64,000 bases of DNA from Sphingomonadales bacterium EhC05 (lineage in GTDB: Bacteria; Pseudomonadota; Alphaproteobacteria; Sphingomonadales; Sphingomonadaceae), in NCBI GenBank assembly GCA_001650955.1, contig LXYP01000002.1:62001-126000 (forward strand). Reading direction: 5' to 3'. A program made the position numbers and the translations under genes. This document shows positions 17,220 through 25,898 of the stretch, piece by piece. Positions within the stretch are counted from its first letter, which is position 1. Each line of letters begins with the position of its first letter. Under the pieces are notes generated by a model. It was not told where the DNA came from, ran no database searches, and was given only the letters and a program-made list of their open reading frames with translations.

Positions 17220-17762
17220 TCAAACATTGCGATATTCGCGCGCCGGAGGCAGGGCTTCCTTCCACTTCGGCTGTTCGGCGCGGAGCTTTTCGAGCATTTT
17301 TTCCCAATAGGCTTCGGTCTTGCCTTTGAAGCGAATATCGAAATCTTCCTGCGTGCGAAACTCAAGCATTTCGACGCCATCATCACCGACACTATAAGTA
17401 TAAGGCGTGTCGGCGGGCAGGAAGAAACCATCACCAGCAGCCATTTCTTCGGTGCCCATTTTGATGTCGCCGCTGATCAGATAATAGAGGCAATCGCTGT
17501 CATGGCTGTGCAGCGGCAAAGGATAGCCCGGCTTGAACCACACATAATGAAGCGAAAAGCCGAAGCCGCTGAACAGGCATTTCAGAACCGCGCCCTCGCC
17601 AATGCCCGCTTCACCAAGCTTGGCCGCGCCATTGAGGATGATCGGATCATCGTCAGCATATTCCATATGCCCGGCCTCATCGAGGCTCGGCGCATCGGCG
17701 CCACGAAATATCCGCAATAATTTTAACGGCTCGGGTTTTGCCGCGGTGCCTGCGTCTGCCAT
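17220..17762 (-). CDS. Cupin-domain protein
   Basis: A 180-aa protein with one cupin barrel. The metal-binding motif PLHSHDSDCLYYLISGDI (about residues 82-99) is followed by the second strand set around GDGFFLPADTPYTYSVGDDGVEMLEF. The N-terminal ~60 residues and the C-terminal helix (YWEKMLEKLRAEQPKW) flank the barrel. It lies convergent with the Rieske gene. A role as a dioxygenase or as a small-molecule sensor cannot be decided from sequence. Confidence 0.83.
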   Translation of the reverse strand: MADAGTAAKPEPLKLLRIFRGADAPSLDEAGHMEYADDDPIILNGAAKLGEAGIGEGAVLKCLFSGFGFSLHYVWFKPGYPLPLHSHDSDCLYYLISGDIKMGTEEMAAGDGFFLPADTPYTYSVGDDGVEMLEFRTQEDFDIRFKGKTEAYWEKMLEKLRAEQPKWKEALPPAREYRNV

Positions 17763-17834
17763 ATCCTGCTCCTGATCATAGAACCCAAGAATATAGCAGG
17801 GCAGGCCTGCTTGGCAATTGCCGTCCGCTGAATC

Positions 17835-18209
17835 TCAGTCTTTCGCCGAATATTTCGATACGAAATGATTGAGAACGGCAAGGTTGAGCATATTTTTAAA
17901 CGCACAGCCCAAGCCGCTATTGCCATGATGAACGACTTCTGCCTCCATCGCGCCAAGCCCGGGCAGGGTCAGCCAGCATATCGTCCCCTTATGCGCTTCC
18001 AGCAACGCATCACAGGCAAAACCCGCCAGCGACAGATCGGTCACCTCGACCGCAAAGCTTTTCGAACAGGAGAATCGCATCTGCGCGGGGATGGACAGGC
18101 GATGCCGATAGACACAGCGATCTTCATCCGAGGTCACGGCATAGGACAGGTCATTCAGAGGTGTGGCAAAACCGGGGCTTGCCGTGCGGGTCATTAGGTC
18201 ATTTGTCAT
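17835..18209 (-). CDS. PilZ-domain protein
   Basis: A 124-aa protein. The start at 18209 is picked because TAAGGAAAT lies about 6 bases upstream. The c-di-GMP binding signature is visible as YRHRLS (the RxxxR equivalent) around residue 36 and VTDLSLAGF (the DxSxxG motif) about 20 residues later. Single-domain PilZ proteins typically act as c-di-GMP effectors, for example on motility or exopolysaccharide. This makes it a possible partner of the GGDEF/EAL protein at 4891-7245, although that is not implied by adjacency. It is read divergently from tRNA-Trp. Confidence 0.78.
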   Translation of the reverse strand: MTNDLMTRTASPGFATPLNDLSYAVTSDEDRCVYRHRLSIPAQMRFSCSKSFAVEVTDLSLAGFACDALLEAHKGTICWLTLPGLGAMEAEVVHHGNSGLGCAFKNMLNLAVLNHFVSKYSAKD

Positions 18210-18450
18210 TTTGATTTCCTTAGCGTGGGTTGCTTCCGAGGAAGTCGCCACACAAATTATAAACCGAGCAGCGACACCTCCTTTTCGAACCCGCAGGTAA
18301 ATTGCCCCTTCCTTCATGCAGTAAACAGGGATTTGCCAATTTTTAACCATGTTTTGCCTGACCCCGGCATCGCATAATCCCGCTTGCCCTCCGCGACACA
18401 TGACGCTAATGCGCCGGGCATGGCCCGCTCATTTGTGAGGGCGCCAGTAT

Positions 18451-18526
18451 AGGAGTGTAGCTCAGTTGGTAGAGCATCGGTCTCCAAAACCGAGGGCCCA
18501 CGGTTCGAGTCCGTGCACTCCTGCCA
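18451..18526 (+). tRNA. tRNA-Trp (anticodon CCA)
   Basis: A 76-nt tRNA. Acceptor strands AGGAGTG and CACTCCT pair, the D-loop is AGCTCAGTTGGTAGAGC, and the anticodon loop CTCCAAA gives CCA (Trp). The T-arm contains GGTTCGAGTCC. The CCA end is encoded, and a run of six T follows (18527 on). In most alphaproteobacteria this gene sits next to secE-nusG; here 2.8 kb of other genes intervene. Confidence 0.97.
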
Positions 18527-18553
18527 TTTTTTCAAGATGATCGCGGAACATAT

Positions 18554-18943
18554 ATGACGCAATTTATCGCTGCGATTTCACTAATTGTGCCGGACTATGA
18601 TCAGGCTATCGCTTTCTATGTCGGCTTGATGGGCTTTGACCTGATCGAAGACACGCAATTGTCCGAGGATAAGCGCTGGGTCTTGGTCGCACCGCCTGGC
18701 AGCACCGAAACCCGTTTGTTACTCGCGATGGCAAGCAATGAAGCGCAGGAAGAAGTGATCGGCGAGCAAGCCGGAGACCGCGTATTCCTGTTTCTCGAAA
18801 CCTATGACTTCGAAGGCGACATCGCCTTGATGGAGCGGGCCGGCATCGATTTTCTCGAGGATCCGCGAACCGAAGCATATGGCAATGTGGTGAAATGGCG
18901 AGATCCGTTCGGCAACAAATGGGATTTGATCGAACGACATTGA
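18554..18943 (+). CDS. VOC-family (glyoxalase-like) protein
   Basis: A 129-aa protein with two beta-alpha-beta-beta-beta modules. The start AAISLIVPDYDQAIAFYVGLMGFDL and the end GNVVKWRDPFGNKWDLIE are typical of the vicinal-oxygen-chelate superfamily. The family includes glyoxalases, dioxygenases and resistance proteins, so the function is open. It is the first gene after tRNA-Trp and on the same strand, and it begins a short cassette (VOC, PhyH, two DsbA-like) before secE. Confidence 0.85.
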   Translation: MTQFIAAISLIVPDYDQAIAFYVGLMGFDLIEDTQLSEDKRWVLVAPPGSTETRLLLAMASNEAQEEVIGEQAGDRVFLFLETYDFEGDIALMERAGIDFLEDPRTEAYGNVVKWRDPFGNKWDLIERH

Positions 18944-19023
18944 GTCGTTTGAACTATTGCAGCATTGTCGTAGCGTCACCGCTGAAAGTTGCGCGAGCCC
19001 CGGTTTTCTGGCATGTTCGTCGC

Positions 19024-19923
19024 ATGTTAGAACAGAAAATTAAGGCCTCCGAAGAGGCCAATTTGGCTCCCTATCTTGGCGGGCGCAGTTTTGCGGAATG
19101 CTGGGACGAATATGAAACAAACGGCTATGTGATTTTTCCTGAAATCATGCCGCCAGAGCAGGTCGCGCAACAGCGTGCTGCGCTGACACCCTTTATCGAG
19201 GCCGACATTCGCGGGCGCAATGTTTTTGAGGGCGTCCAGTCCAATCGCATCTATGCCATGTTGGGCAAAGACCCGCTGTTCGCAGAACTGGTTCTACACC
19301 CGCTGCAATTGGCTTTTGCCGAACGCGAACTGGGCAAATCCTTTCTGCTGTCGGCCTGTCTGGCGATCAACCTCCATCCTGGCGAGACCGTCCAGCCCTG
19401 GCATATCGATGATGACCATTGTCGCCAGCCATTCCCGCGCAAGGCGCTCGGCGTCAGTAGCTTTTGGGCGATTGATCCGATGACCGAGGACAATGGTGCA
19501 ACCGAGATTATTCGCGCCAGTCACAAATGGGATGACCGCAGACCGGAAGGCGCGAACAACCTGTCTGATTTCATCACCAACGGTGACACTGGCCAGGACC
19601 ATGATCACGGCGCCCATCCCGACGCGATCAAGGCGGTCATGCCCGCCGGTTCGCTGATGATTGCCAAAGGCAATATCTGGCATCGCGGCGGCGCCAACCG
19701 ATCGGACAAATCTCGCCTGATCGTGACTCCGCAATATTGCCCTGGCTGGATGCGGCCGCTGGAAACGATGCTGCTCGCCGTACCGCCGGAGAAAGCGGCA
19801 AAACTGCCAAAGCGCGCGCAAGACTTATTGGGCTATTCGATCCATGAACCGTTCATGGGCTATGTCGATGGAATGCATCCCAATCGAGTTCTGTCCGATC
19901 CGGCATTGGACAACCCCGCTTGA
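19024..19923 (+). CDS. Phytanoyl-CoA dioxygenase family protein
   Basis: A 299-aa Fe(II)/2-oxoglutarate-dependent oxygenase fold. The facial triad appears as PWHIDDDH (HxD) and a later NIWHRGGANRSDKSRL, which supplies the distal His and the 2-oxoglutarate-binding Arg. The N-terminal YETNGYVIFPEIMPPEQVAQQ is typical of the family. The ATG at 19024 is chosen; the frame is open upstream, but that part overlaps the VOC gene. The gene ends TTGA-overlapping with the next gene, so these are translationally coupled. The substrate is unknown. Confidence 0.88.
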   Translation: MLEQKIKASEEANLAPYLGGRSFAECWDEYETNGYVIFPEIMPPEQVAQQRAALTPFIEADIRGRNVFEGVQSNRIYAMLGKDPLFAELVLHPLQLAFAERELGKSFLLSACLAINLHPGETVQPWHIDDDHCRQPFPRKALGVSSFWAIDPMTEDNGATEIIRASHKWDDRRPEGANNLSDFITNGDTGQDHDHGAHPDAIKAVMPAGSLMIAKGNIWHRGGANRSDKSRLIVTPQYCPGWMRPLETMLLAVPPEKAAKLPKRAQDLLGYSIHEPFMGYVDGMHPNRVLSDPALDNPA

Positions 19924-20627
19924 CCAGCGCCTTCGCCAGCCCGATTACAAGCGATGCCCCGCTGATCGTCTATATTGACATCAAAAGCCCTTTTGCCTTT
20001 GTCGCGATCCGGCCGACTTTGGCGCTGGAGGCCGAATTGGGCCTGCAATTTGACTGGCGGCCGCTAACTCTCGATATCCCCAGCTATCTCGGTTCAGCGC
20101 GCAAGGAAAAGGGCAAGGTCGTCAAGAGCAACCGCAGCGCCAGCCAGTGGACAATGATCAAATATGGCTATGCCGATGCCCGCCGCTATGCTGAAAAACA
20201 GGGTCTGATGTTGAAAGGCACGGAGAAAATCTGGGACAGCAGCATCGCCAATATCGCGATATTATGGGTTGCCCAGACCGCGCGAGACAAGATGGCGGCC
20301 TATCTGAACATCGTCTACCCGCCATTCTGGCGGCGCGAACTGGATATTGAAAATATATCGGTGGTCGAGACTTGTCTGAGCGACGCCGGCGTCGATCCGG
20401 CCGGCTTTGACATGTTTCAAAAAGGCGAAGGCCGGAAGCTCCATGATGCGCTGCAGCGCCAATTGCACCCATATGGCATCTATGGCGTTCCAACTTATGT
20501 TTTCGATAGCCATATCCTCTTTGGCCGAGAGCATTTGCCTTATGTCCGCTGGCATTTACAAGGCCGGCAAGGCACGGCGCCTGATATCGCCTATGGCCCC
20601 ACTGAAGATGGTTTGCCGCCATGCTGA
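19920..20627 (+). CDS. DsbA/2-hydroxychromene-2-carboxylate isomerase-like protein (first of tandem pair)
   Basis: A 235-aa thioredoxin-fold protein with the helical insertion of the HCCA isomerase/DsbA-like (kappa-class GST) family. It begins VYIDIKSPFAFVAIRPTL; the Ser in the KSPF motif corresponds to the glutathione-activating Ser of this family. The cis-Pro loop is YGVPTYVF and the terminal segment is FGREHLPYVRWHL. There is no CXXC, so it is not a disulfide oxidoreductase. It starts at TTG 19920, overlapping the PhyH stop, and its end overlaps the next gene by 7 bases. Role unknown, perhaps glutathione-dependent isomerisation. Confidence 0.83.
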   Translation: MTSAFASPITSDAPLIVYIDIKSPFAFVAIRPTLALEAELGLQFDWRPLTLDIPSYLGSARKEKGKVVKSNRSASQWTMIKYGYADARRYAEKQGLMLKGTEKIWDSSIANIAILWVAQTARDKMAAYLNIVYPPFWRRELDIENISVVETCLSDAGVDPAGFDMFQKGEGRKLHDALQRQLHPYGIYGVPTYVFDSHILFGREHLPYVRWHLQGRQGTAPDIAYGPTEDGLPPC

Positions 20628-21184
20628 CCGTCTATATCGATTTCAAAGCACCCGCTTCCTATCTGGCCCTGGCACCGACTCTGGTATTGGCCGAAGAGAC
20701 GGGAACCGCCATTCAATGGCTGCCCTTTTCCACCCGGCAATTTGCGATCCCGGAAAAGCAACCCGACGAAACTGTCGGCGATAGCCACCGTCGTGTCCGC
20801 GCACTCGCGCGGCGTGACACGCATCTCCATTATGCCCAAATTCAGGGTCTGGAGATGCGCTTTGCCGACATTCCCGCTGGGTCGGATATGGCGCTAGCCG
20901 CCATGTCCGCCATCGACGGCGACCCGCTGCCGTTCATGCGCGCAGCCTTTGCGGCTTATTGGTCGGATCAGGCAGATCTGAACGATCCGCAAATTGTGAC
21001 GTCGCTCCTGCATATTTGCAGCATTAGATATATTGACCCGCAAAGGGAACTGGCCACTCTTCACGCCATCAGGGAAGGTGCGATAGAAGGTGGTATTTTC
21101 GAAACCCCCTTCTACAAGATCGATGATCAGCTGTTTCTGGGCCGCGAGCATTTGCCCTGGATCAGAAACATTATCATGAACTAG
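20621..21184 (+). CDS. DsbA/2-hydroxychromene-2-carboxylate isomerase-like protein (second of tandem pair)
   Basis: A 187-aa paralogue of the upstream gene, shorter by a third of the helical insert. The start is VYIDFKAPASYLALAPTL, in which the activating Ser of the KSP motif is replaced by Ala. The C-terminal segment IFETPFYKIDDQLFLGREHLPW keeps the cis-Pro and FLGREHLP signature. Loss of the Ser suggests that this copy is inactive alone and may act with the first copy or on a different substrate. It overlaps the upstream gene by 7 bases, which implies a coupled pair. Confidence 0.8.
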   Translation: MLTVYIDFKAPASYLALAPTLVLAEETGTAIQWLPFSTRQFAIPEKQPDETVGDSHRRVRALARRDTHLHYAQIQGLEMRFADIPAGSDMALAAMSAIDGDPLPFMRAAFAAYWSDQADLNDPQIVTSLLHICSIRYIDPQRELATLHAIREGAIEGGIFETPFYKIDDQLFLGREHLPWIRNIIMN

Positions 21185-21358
21185 CCTGTCATCGACATCG
21201 TGCGCCGTCACGATCGCGTGCCTTTACCCTTGCGAATCCGGGAATCAGCGGTTAAAGGGCTGGTTCTTTCCGAAATCATACATATATCCGATCACAGTCC
21301 AGCGACTGACACCCGGAGTTTATGTTGAAACCGGGAAAACAAGAATAGGATTTGAATC

Positions 21359-21553
21359 ATGGCGAAAGTCAATCCAGGTGAATTTGTGCGGCAGGTCCGC
21401 GCCGAAAGCAGCAAAGTGGTCTGGCCAACATGGCCGGAAACGGTCCGCACGGCGATTCTCGTGCTGATCATGACCACGATATTGGGCCTGTTTTTCCTCG
21501 CCATTGATTCAATTTTTAACGGGATTGTTGGCTGGCTTTTGAGCCTCGCCTAA
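21359..21553 (+). CDS. secE: Preprotein translocase subunit SecE
   Basis: A 64-aa protein with one C-terminal membrane helix and the SecE hallmark amphipathic segment preceding it (FVRQVRAESSKVVWPTWPETVRT). It stabilises SecY in the Sec translocon. AGGA lies about 10 bases before the ATG. This is the first gene of the secE-nusG-rplKA block; the 174-bp region in front probably holds its promoter and a GC-rich hairpin (CCCGG/CCGGG at 21312-21335). Confidence 0.95.
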   Translation: MAKVNPGEFVRQVRAESSKVVWPTWPETVRTAILVLIMTTILGLFFLAIDSIFNGIVGWLLSLA

Positions 21554-21588
21554 TCGTCATAACATATTTAGATTAAGGTTTTTTGGGC

Positions 21589-22122
21589 ATGGCACGCTGG
21601 TACATCATTCACGCTTATTCCGGCTTTGAGCATAAGGTGAAAGAAGCGATTGAGGCGGATGCCAAGCGTCTTGGCCTGACCCAATTGGTTGAGGAAATTG
21701 AAGTCCCAACCGAAACCGTAACCGAAGTCCGCCGCGGGAAGAAAGTTCAGTCGGAACGCAAATTCTTCCCTGGCTATGTGCTTGCCAAGCTGGAGATGAA
21801 CGATGATGTTTATCACCTGGTCAAGAACCAGCCCAAAGTGACCGGCTTTTTGGGCACAACCAAACCTCAGCCGATTAGCGAAGCGGAAGCTGCGCGCATC
21901 CTCAACACCAAAGAGGAAGCCGCCAACGCTCCGAAACAGCGCGTCAGGGTCAACTATGAAATTGGCGACCAGATCAAGGTTCTCGATGGTCCATTCGCAA
22001 GCTTTAACGGCTTTGTCGAGGAACTGGATTTCGAGAAAAACCGGGTCAAGGTTTCCGTATCGATCTTCGGCCGCGCAACGCCGGTTGAACTCGACTTTGA
22101 ACAGGTCGAAGTCGCAAAATAG
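21589..22122 (+). CDS. nusG: Transcription termination/antitermination factor NusG
   Basis: A 177-aa protein. The NGN domain starts with [17 protein letters not shown], followed by [15 protein letters not shown], and [15 protein letters not shown]. The KOW domain is at about residues 125-175, with [23 protein letters not shown]. The ATG at 21589 is taken because it yields the conserved N-terminus; an in-frame TTG two codons upstream is not needed. It binds RNA polymerase and couples transcription to Rho and ribosomes. Confidence 0.96.
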   Translation: MARWYIIHAYSGFEHKVKEAIEADAKRLGLTQLVEEIEVPTETVTEVRRGKKVQSERKFFPGYVLAKLEMNDDVYHLVKNQPKVTGFLGTTKPQPISEAEAARILNTKEEAANAPKQRVRVNYEIGDQIKVLDGPFASFNGFVEELDFEKNRVKVSVSIFGRATPVELDFEQVEVAK

Positions 22123-22180
22123 AAATTCTGGTGGCTTGCCACCGAATAGCCCGGCAGCTTTGAGCTGCTGGATCACCACT

Positions 22181-22216
22181 GCGGGAGGCAGGTCTTTGGG
22201 CCTGCTGTTTGACCGC
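22181..22216 (+). promoter_or_regulatory. Candidate L1-type autogenous target in the rplK leader
   Basis: GCGG (22181-22184) pairs with CCGC (22213-22216), then an asymmetric internal loop with GAG on one side and TGTTTGA on the other, then GCAGG (22188-22192) pairs with CCTGC (22201-22205). This resembles the ribosomal L1 binding fold found upstream of rplKA in many bacteria, where L1 represses its own operon. The helix and loop positions are what I see. The identity as an L1 site is inferred. Confidence 0.5.
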
Positions 22217-22237
22217 TTAATTTGAGGATCCCTAGCC

Positions 22238-22266
22238 CGGCTCATCCTGAGCTTGTCGAAGGACCG
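22238..22266. repeat. Dispersed hairpin repeat in the rplK leader
   Basis: A short dispersed repeat bounded by CGG and CCG with the core TCATCCTGAGCTTGTCGAAG, a motif I know as widespread in intergenic regions of sphingomonads and other alphaproteobacteria. It lies between the candidate L1 site and the rplK Shine-Dalgarno (AAAGGA at about 22274). A related but larger element is in the rplJ leader at 26122-26199. Confidence 0.72.
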
Positions 22267-22287
22267 ATAGAATGAAAGGACAGCCAA

Positions 22288-22719
22288 ATGGCTAAGAAAA
22301 TTACCGGCTATATTAATTTGCAAGTACCTGCCGGTATTGCAAATCCATCCCCGCCAATCGGCCCAGCACTGGGTCAGCGCGGCGTCAATATCATGGAATT
22401 CTGTAAGGCGTTTAACGCAGCGACAGACAAGCTCGAAAAAGGCACGCCGATCCCGACCAAGATTACGGTCTATGCGGATCGCAGCTTCACGTTCGAAACC
22501 AAGACCCCGCCTGCCAGCTATCTGATCAAGAAGCTCGCTAAGCTGAAAAAAGGTTCGAGCGAACCCGGCAAACTATCTGGCGGCACGATCAAGTCTTCAC
22601 AGATCAAGGAAATTGCTGAAACCAAAATGGTCGATCTCAATGCCAATAGCATTGAACAGGCCATGAAAATCATCGCAGGCAGCGCGCGCTCGATGGGCGT
22701 AGACGTGGTGGAGGGATAA
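22288..22719 (+). CDS. rplK: 50S ribosomal protein L11
   Basis: A 143-aa L11 with the N-terminal domain [30 protein letters not shown] (here quoted in parts only: [14 protein letters not shown] and NIMEFCKAF) and the rRNA-binding C-terminal domain ([26 protein letters not shown]). It forms the GTPase-associated centre stalk base. It follows nusG, and rplA follows it after 4 bases. The leader holds a candidate L1 control site and a dispersed repeat. Confidence 0.97.
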   Translation: MAKKITGYINLQVPAGIANPSPPIGPALGQRGVNIMEFCKAFNAATDKLEKGTPIPTKITVYADRSFTFETKTPPASYLIKKLAKLKKGSSEPGKLSGGTIKSSQIKEIAETKMVDLNANSIEQAMKIIAGSARSMGVDVVEG

Positions 22720-22723
22720 GATC

Positions 22724-23425
22724 ATGGCAAAACTCTCAAAGAAAATGCAGACGATCAACACAAAAGTCGATCGTGAAAAACTCTACAGCATTGATGAAGC
22801 TATCAAGACGCTGAAAGAACTGGCATCGACCTCCAAGTTTGATGAAACGCTCGACGTTGCGATCAATCTCGGTGTCGATCCGCGCCACGCAGACCAGATG
22901 GTCCGCGGTGTGATCTCGCTTCCTGCCGGAACCGGCAAGGAAACACGGGTCGCTGTGTTCGCCAAGGACGCCAAGGCGGACGAAGCCAAAGAAGCTGGTG
23001 CGGACGTAGTCGGCGCCGAAGATCTGATGGAAGCTATGCAGGGCGGCGATCTCAATTATGACCGCATCATTGCAACTCCGGACATGATGGGCGTTGTTGG
23101 CCGTCTCGGTAAGATTTTGGGCCCCAAAGGCCTGATGCCTAACCCGAAACTCGGCACCGTGACCCCGAATGTGGCGCAAGCCGTGAAGGACGCCAAGGGC
23201 GGACAGATCGAATATCGCGTTGAAAAAGCCGGTATCATCCACAATGGCATCGGCAAGGCGAGCTTCAAGGAAGCAGACCTGCGCAAGAATTTCGATGCGC
23301 TGGTCAATGCTGTCGTCAGAGCCAAGCCAACTGGAGCCAAAGGCCGCTATGTCAAAAAAGTTGGGCTGAGCTCGACCATGGGCCCGGGTTTGAAAATTGA
23401 TCTTGGCGAGATTGAAGGCGCATAA
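22724..23425 (+). CDS. rplA: 50S ribosomal protein L1
   Basis: A 233-aa L1 with complete length and canonical blocks: [55 protein letters not shown] and [16 protein letters not shown], here only as landmarks of the two-domain fold. It is a translation repressor of the rplKA unit in many bacteria, which matches the candidate fold in the leader. An intrinsic terminator follows the gene. Confidence 0.97.
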   Translation: MAKLSKKMQTINTKVDREKLYSIDEAIKTLKELASTSKFDETLDVAINLGVDPRHADQMVRGVISLPAGTGKETRVAVFAKDAKADEAKEAGADVVGAEDLMEAMQGGDLNYDRIIATPDMMGVVGRLGKILGPKGLMPNPKLGTVTPNVAQAVKDAKGGQIEYRVEKAGIIHNGIGKASFKEADLRKNFDALVNAVVRAKPTGAKGRYVKKVGLSSTMGPGLKIDLGEIEGA

Positions 23426-23453
23426 TTTGCGATCCAATATCTAGCGAATAGAG

Positions 23454-23485
23454 AAAAGGCTGGGCATAGTCCCGGCCTTTTTCTT
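23454..23485 (+). terminator. Intrinsic terminator after rplA
   Basis: AAGGCTGGG pairs with CCCGGCCTT (one G-T pair) around a short loop, then a T-rich run (TTTTTCTT). It ends the secE-nusG-rplKA unit before the transglutaminase gene, showing that rplA and rplJ are not one transcript here. Confidence 0.82.
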
Positions 23486-23502
23486 GCGCGAGGCAAAATG
23501 CG

Positions 23503-24282
23503 ATGACGAAATTACAGATCAATATCGCATTGGACTACCGCCTCGACTCACCTTGCGCGCTATTGGTCCAGCTTGCCGCCGCCGCCACTCACAACCAGAC
23601 CGTCGACCATTGTAATCTGCAGCTTGGTCCATCTGACAATAGGACAGTCGTCCCGGCCCATGATGGTATCGGCACCCGGATCTGGACCCAGCAGAGCGAA
23701 TATTTGACCGCCACCTATGATGCGCGGGTCAGCATCGATCGTCCAAATCCGAATTGGTCCAATCTGGCTGCAACTCCGCTGGCCGAGCTGCCCGGTGAGA
23801 CCGTCTGCTATCTGTTCAATTCGCTCTATTGTTCTATCGGCGCCTTTGATCCGCTGGTATCGCAACAGTTCAAGGGCCTGGCGGGCGGCGCACTGATCGC
23901 CGCAATGTGCGAATATTTGGGCGCAGAGATGACCTATGGTTCAGACACCGACAATGCGCAGCTCTCGGCGCAATCAAGCTTTGCCATGCGTCGCGGCGTT
24001 TGTCGCGACTATGCACATATATTGATCAGCATGGCCCGCGCAGCCGATATCCCGGCCCGGTTCGTCAGCTGCTACGCGCCAGATGTCCTGCCGCAGGATT
24101 TCCATGCGACCGTCGAGGTTTTTCTGGAGGGAACCTGGCATCTGGTCGACCCTACTGGCATGGCCACCGCAGATGAGATGGCGATCATTGGTATAGGTCG
24201 CGACGCGACCGACGTCTCCTTTCTGACCTCCTTCGGCAGCATGCAAATGACCGAACAGCGCGTGAACGTGCATCGCGCCTAA
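23503..24282 (+). CDS. Transglutaminase-like protein
   Basis: A 259-aa protein of the transglutaminase-like superfamily with an N-terminal bacterial transglutaminase domain. The catalytic triad is visible: Cys in RRGVCRDYAH, His in DFHATVEVFL and Asp in WHLVDPTG. The first half supplies a beta-rich domain. Such proteins are probably amidases, peptidases or cyclases rather than cross-linkers in bacteria. It opens the accessory block inserted between rplA and rplJ. The ATG has a GAGG upstream. Confidence 0.88.
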   Translation: MTKLQINIALDYRLDSPCALLVQLAAAATHNQTVDHCNLQLGPSDNRTVVPAHDGIGTRIWTQQSEYLTATYDARVSIDRPNPNWSNLAATPLAELPGETVCYLFNSLYCSIGAFDPLVSQQFKGLAGGALIAAMCEYLGAEMTYGSDTDNAQLSAQSSFAMRRGVCRDYAHILISMARAADIPARFVSCYAPDVLPQDFHATVEVFLEGTWHLVDPTGMATADEMAIIGIGRDATDVSFLTSFGSMQMTEQRVNVHRA

Positions 24283-24363
24283 TTACGGAAATCAAATTTC
24301 GACGTGCAAAACATCGATTTTTCTGACTATCATCCATTTCAGGATTTAGGAGGAAAGCAGATC

Positions 24364-24777
24364 ATGATCGTCACGAATGAAGTTGATCCCTCACCGGAAC
24401 AGATGATGCGCTTTTTCGGTGCGCCGGAGGATGGCCCGTTCACCATGGTCAATCTGCTCAAGTTCAAGGACAGGGCGGAATATGAAGATGGCTCCGATGC
24501 CCAGCTCTCGGGCCGGGAGGCCTATATGCGCTATGGCGCGGCGGTGCAGAAATGTATTGCCGACGCTGGTGCACGCAGCATAGCTTCAGGCATGGTTACC
24601 GGTCTGATGCTCGGAGAGGTTGAAAAATTGTGGGACATGGTCGCACTGGTCGAATATCCCTCGCTTGAAGCGATGAAGAACATGGTTATGTCGCCAGAAT
24701 ATCAGGCCATTGCCATTCACCGTAAAGCCGGCCTGGCAGGACAGCTCAATATCAAGATCAAAAATCTGGGTGGCTAG
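24364..24777 (+). CDS. DUF1330 family protein
   Basis: A 137-aa protein. The start is placed at ATG 24364 because of the strong AGGAGG at 24348-24353; a GTG at 24304 would lack a Shine-Dalgarno. DUF1330 landmarks are FTMVNLLKFKDRAEY, GREAYMRYGAA, and the C-terminal LVEYPSLEAMKNMVMSPEYQAI, belonging to the ferredoxin-like alpha/beta barrel (dimeric) class. Function unknown. Stop and next start are separated by one base. Confidence 0.85.
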   Translation: MIVTNEVDPSPEQMMRFFGAPEDGPFTMVNLLKFKDRAEYEDGSDAQLSGREAYMRYGAAVQKCIADAGARSIASGMVTGLMLGEVEKLWDMVALVEYPSLEAMKNMVMSPEYQAIAIHRKAGLAGQLNIKIKNLGG

Positions 24778-24778
24778 A

Positions 24779-25171
24779 ATGAGCGAGACCATACATAAAG
24801 GCTCCTGCCTCTGCGGAGCGGTGACAATTGAAGTCGCCGGGGACCTGCCGGCACCCGATGCCTGCCACTGCAGCTTATGTCGCAAGCAATCCGGACATTA
24901 TTGGGCCTCTACCGACGTTCCCAGCACAGCCCTCACCATAAGCGGCGAAGACCATGTCCGCTGGTATCAATCTTCGGAGAAGGTCCGGCGCGATTTTTGC
25001 GATAGCTGCGGCGCTTCGTTATTCTGGGATCCGATCCATCACGACAAGATCGCAATTGCCATGGGTCTGTTCGACGAATCAACCGACACCCGCCTGTGGA
25101 GCCATATCTTTGTCGCCGACAAAGGCGATTATTATGAGATCGAGTCAGGGGTCTTGCAAAAAGATCAATGA
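24779..25171 (+). CDS. GFA family (glutathione-dependent formaldehyde-activating/CENP-V-like) protein
   Basis: A 130-aa zinc-binding protein. Paired-Cys motifs are CLCGA (about residues 10-13), CHCSLCRK (about 33-39) and CDSCGA (about 80-83). Length and layout match the GFA/CENP-V fold. It likely binds a thiol adduct, but a formaldehyde role is unproved for most members. It starts 1 base after the DUF1330 stop, so the genes are coupled. Confidence 0.88.
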   Translation: MSETIHKGSCLCGAVTIEVAGDLPAPDACHCSLCRKQSGHYWASTDVPSTALTISGEDHVRWYQSSEKVRRDFCDSCGASLFWDPIHHDKIAIAMGLFDESTDTRLWSHIFVADKGDYYEIESGVLQKDQ

Positions 25172-25236
25172 TTTTCGCAAATGATGGAATATTCGGATAA
25201 CCGGCCAGCCCCGGCGAGCACGGCATCTCCGCGCCG

Positions 25237-25854
25237 CTAGCGACGATGATATGCATCCCATTCTGATCGCGTGACTTCCCAGACCAATGAAGGACGTGTG
25301 GTCCCGTCTTCACGCTCACTCAATATCTCGCCACGACGCCTGAAGCCCAGTCCATCGAGCAACTTGGCCGTACGGATATTGTCGAGTGCCGCCGTTTCGC
25401 AGATTAGGTCCAGCCCGAGGACATCGAACATCCAGTCAAAGCCGCGCCTGGCGCCCTCGATACCGCGCCTTTGCCCTTGCCGCGCTTTGCCCACCGCACC
25501 GCCCAATTCTCCCGCTGCCCATTGGGGCCAGATCACAATATCGACATATCCGCTTATCGCGCCGCTTGCATCAAAGTTGAGGAATAACAGCCCTTCCCCC
25601 CTTTCCCTCTGGGCCAGGTGATCGGCGATAAACGCCCGGACGGCATCGACGGTAAGCGGTCTCGGCAAGGTATAGATTGGAGCGTGAATATCCGGATCAC
25701 TCAGAAAGGCGTGAAAGATATGTGCATCATCCGCCTGGGCAAGACGCGAATTGTCGGCTTCCGTCATAATCGCCGCAGCCGAACGGACAGATTGGCGGAT
25801 CAGCTGCTGCCTTTCCGGTGCGATAGACGAGCGAGTTATCGGAATAGCAGTCAT
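25237..25854 (-). CDS. GNAT family N-acetyltransferase
   Basis: A 205-aa RimJ/RimL-like acetyltransferase. The C-terminal half holds the acetyl-CoA site (RQGQRRGIEGARRGFDWMFD) and the strand-5/helix segment ICETAALDNIRTAKLLDGLGFRRRGE, both landmarks only. The N-terminal half is a variable substrate region. It is opposite in direction to its neighbours in the inserted block. Substrate unknown. Confidence 0.83.
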   Translation of the reverse strand: MTAIPITRSSIAPERQQLIRQSVRSAAAIMTEADNSRLAQADDAHIFHAFLSDPDIHAPIYTLPRPLTVDAVRAFIADHLAQRERGEGLLFLNFDASGAISGYVDIVIWPQWAAGELGGAVGKARQGQRRGIEGARRGFDWMFDVLGLDLICETAALDNIRTAKLLDGLGFRRRGEILSEREDGTTRPSLVWEVTRSEWDAYHRR

Positions 25855-25898
25855 GGCGAAAGCTTAGCCAGCCTGGCTTTCGGGGCAATGGTTATTTC

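Noticed and set aside
18451-21358. Genomic island inserted at tRNA-Trp
   Set aside because: I looked for a direct repeat of the tRNA 3' end and an integrase and saw neither. The intervening genes have ordinary composition. Insertion by site-specific recombination is not supported.
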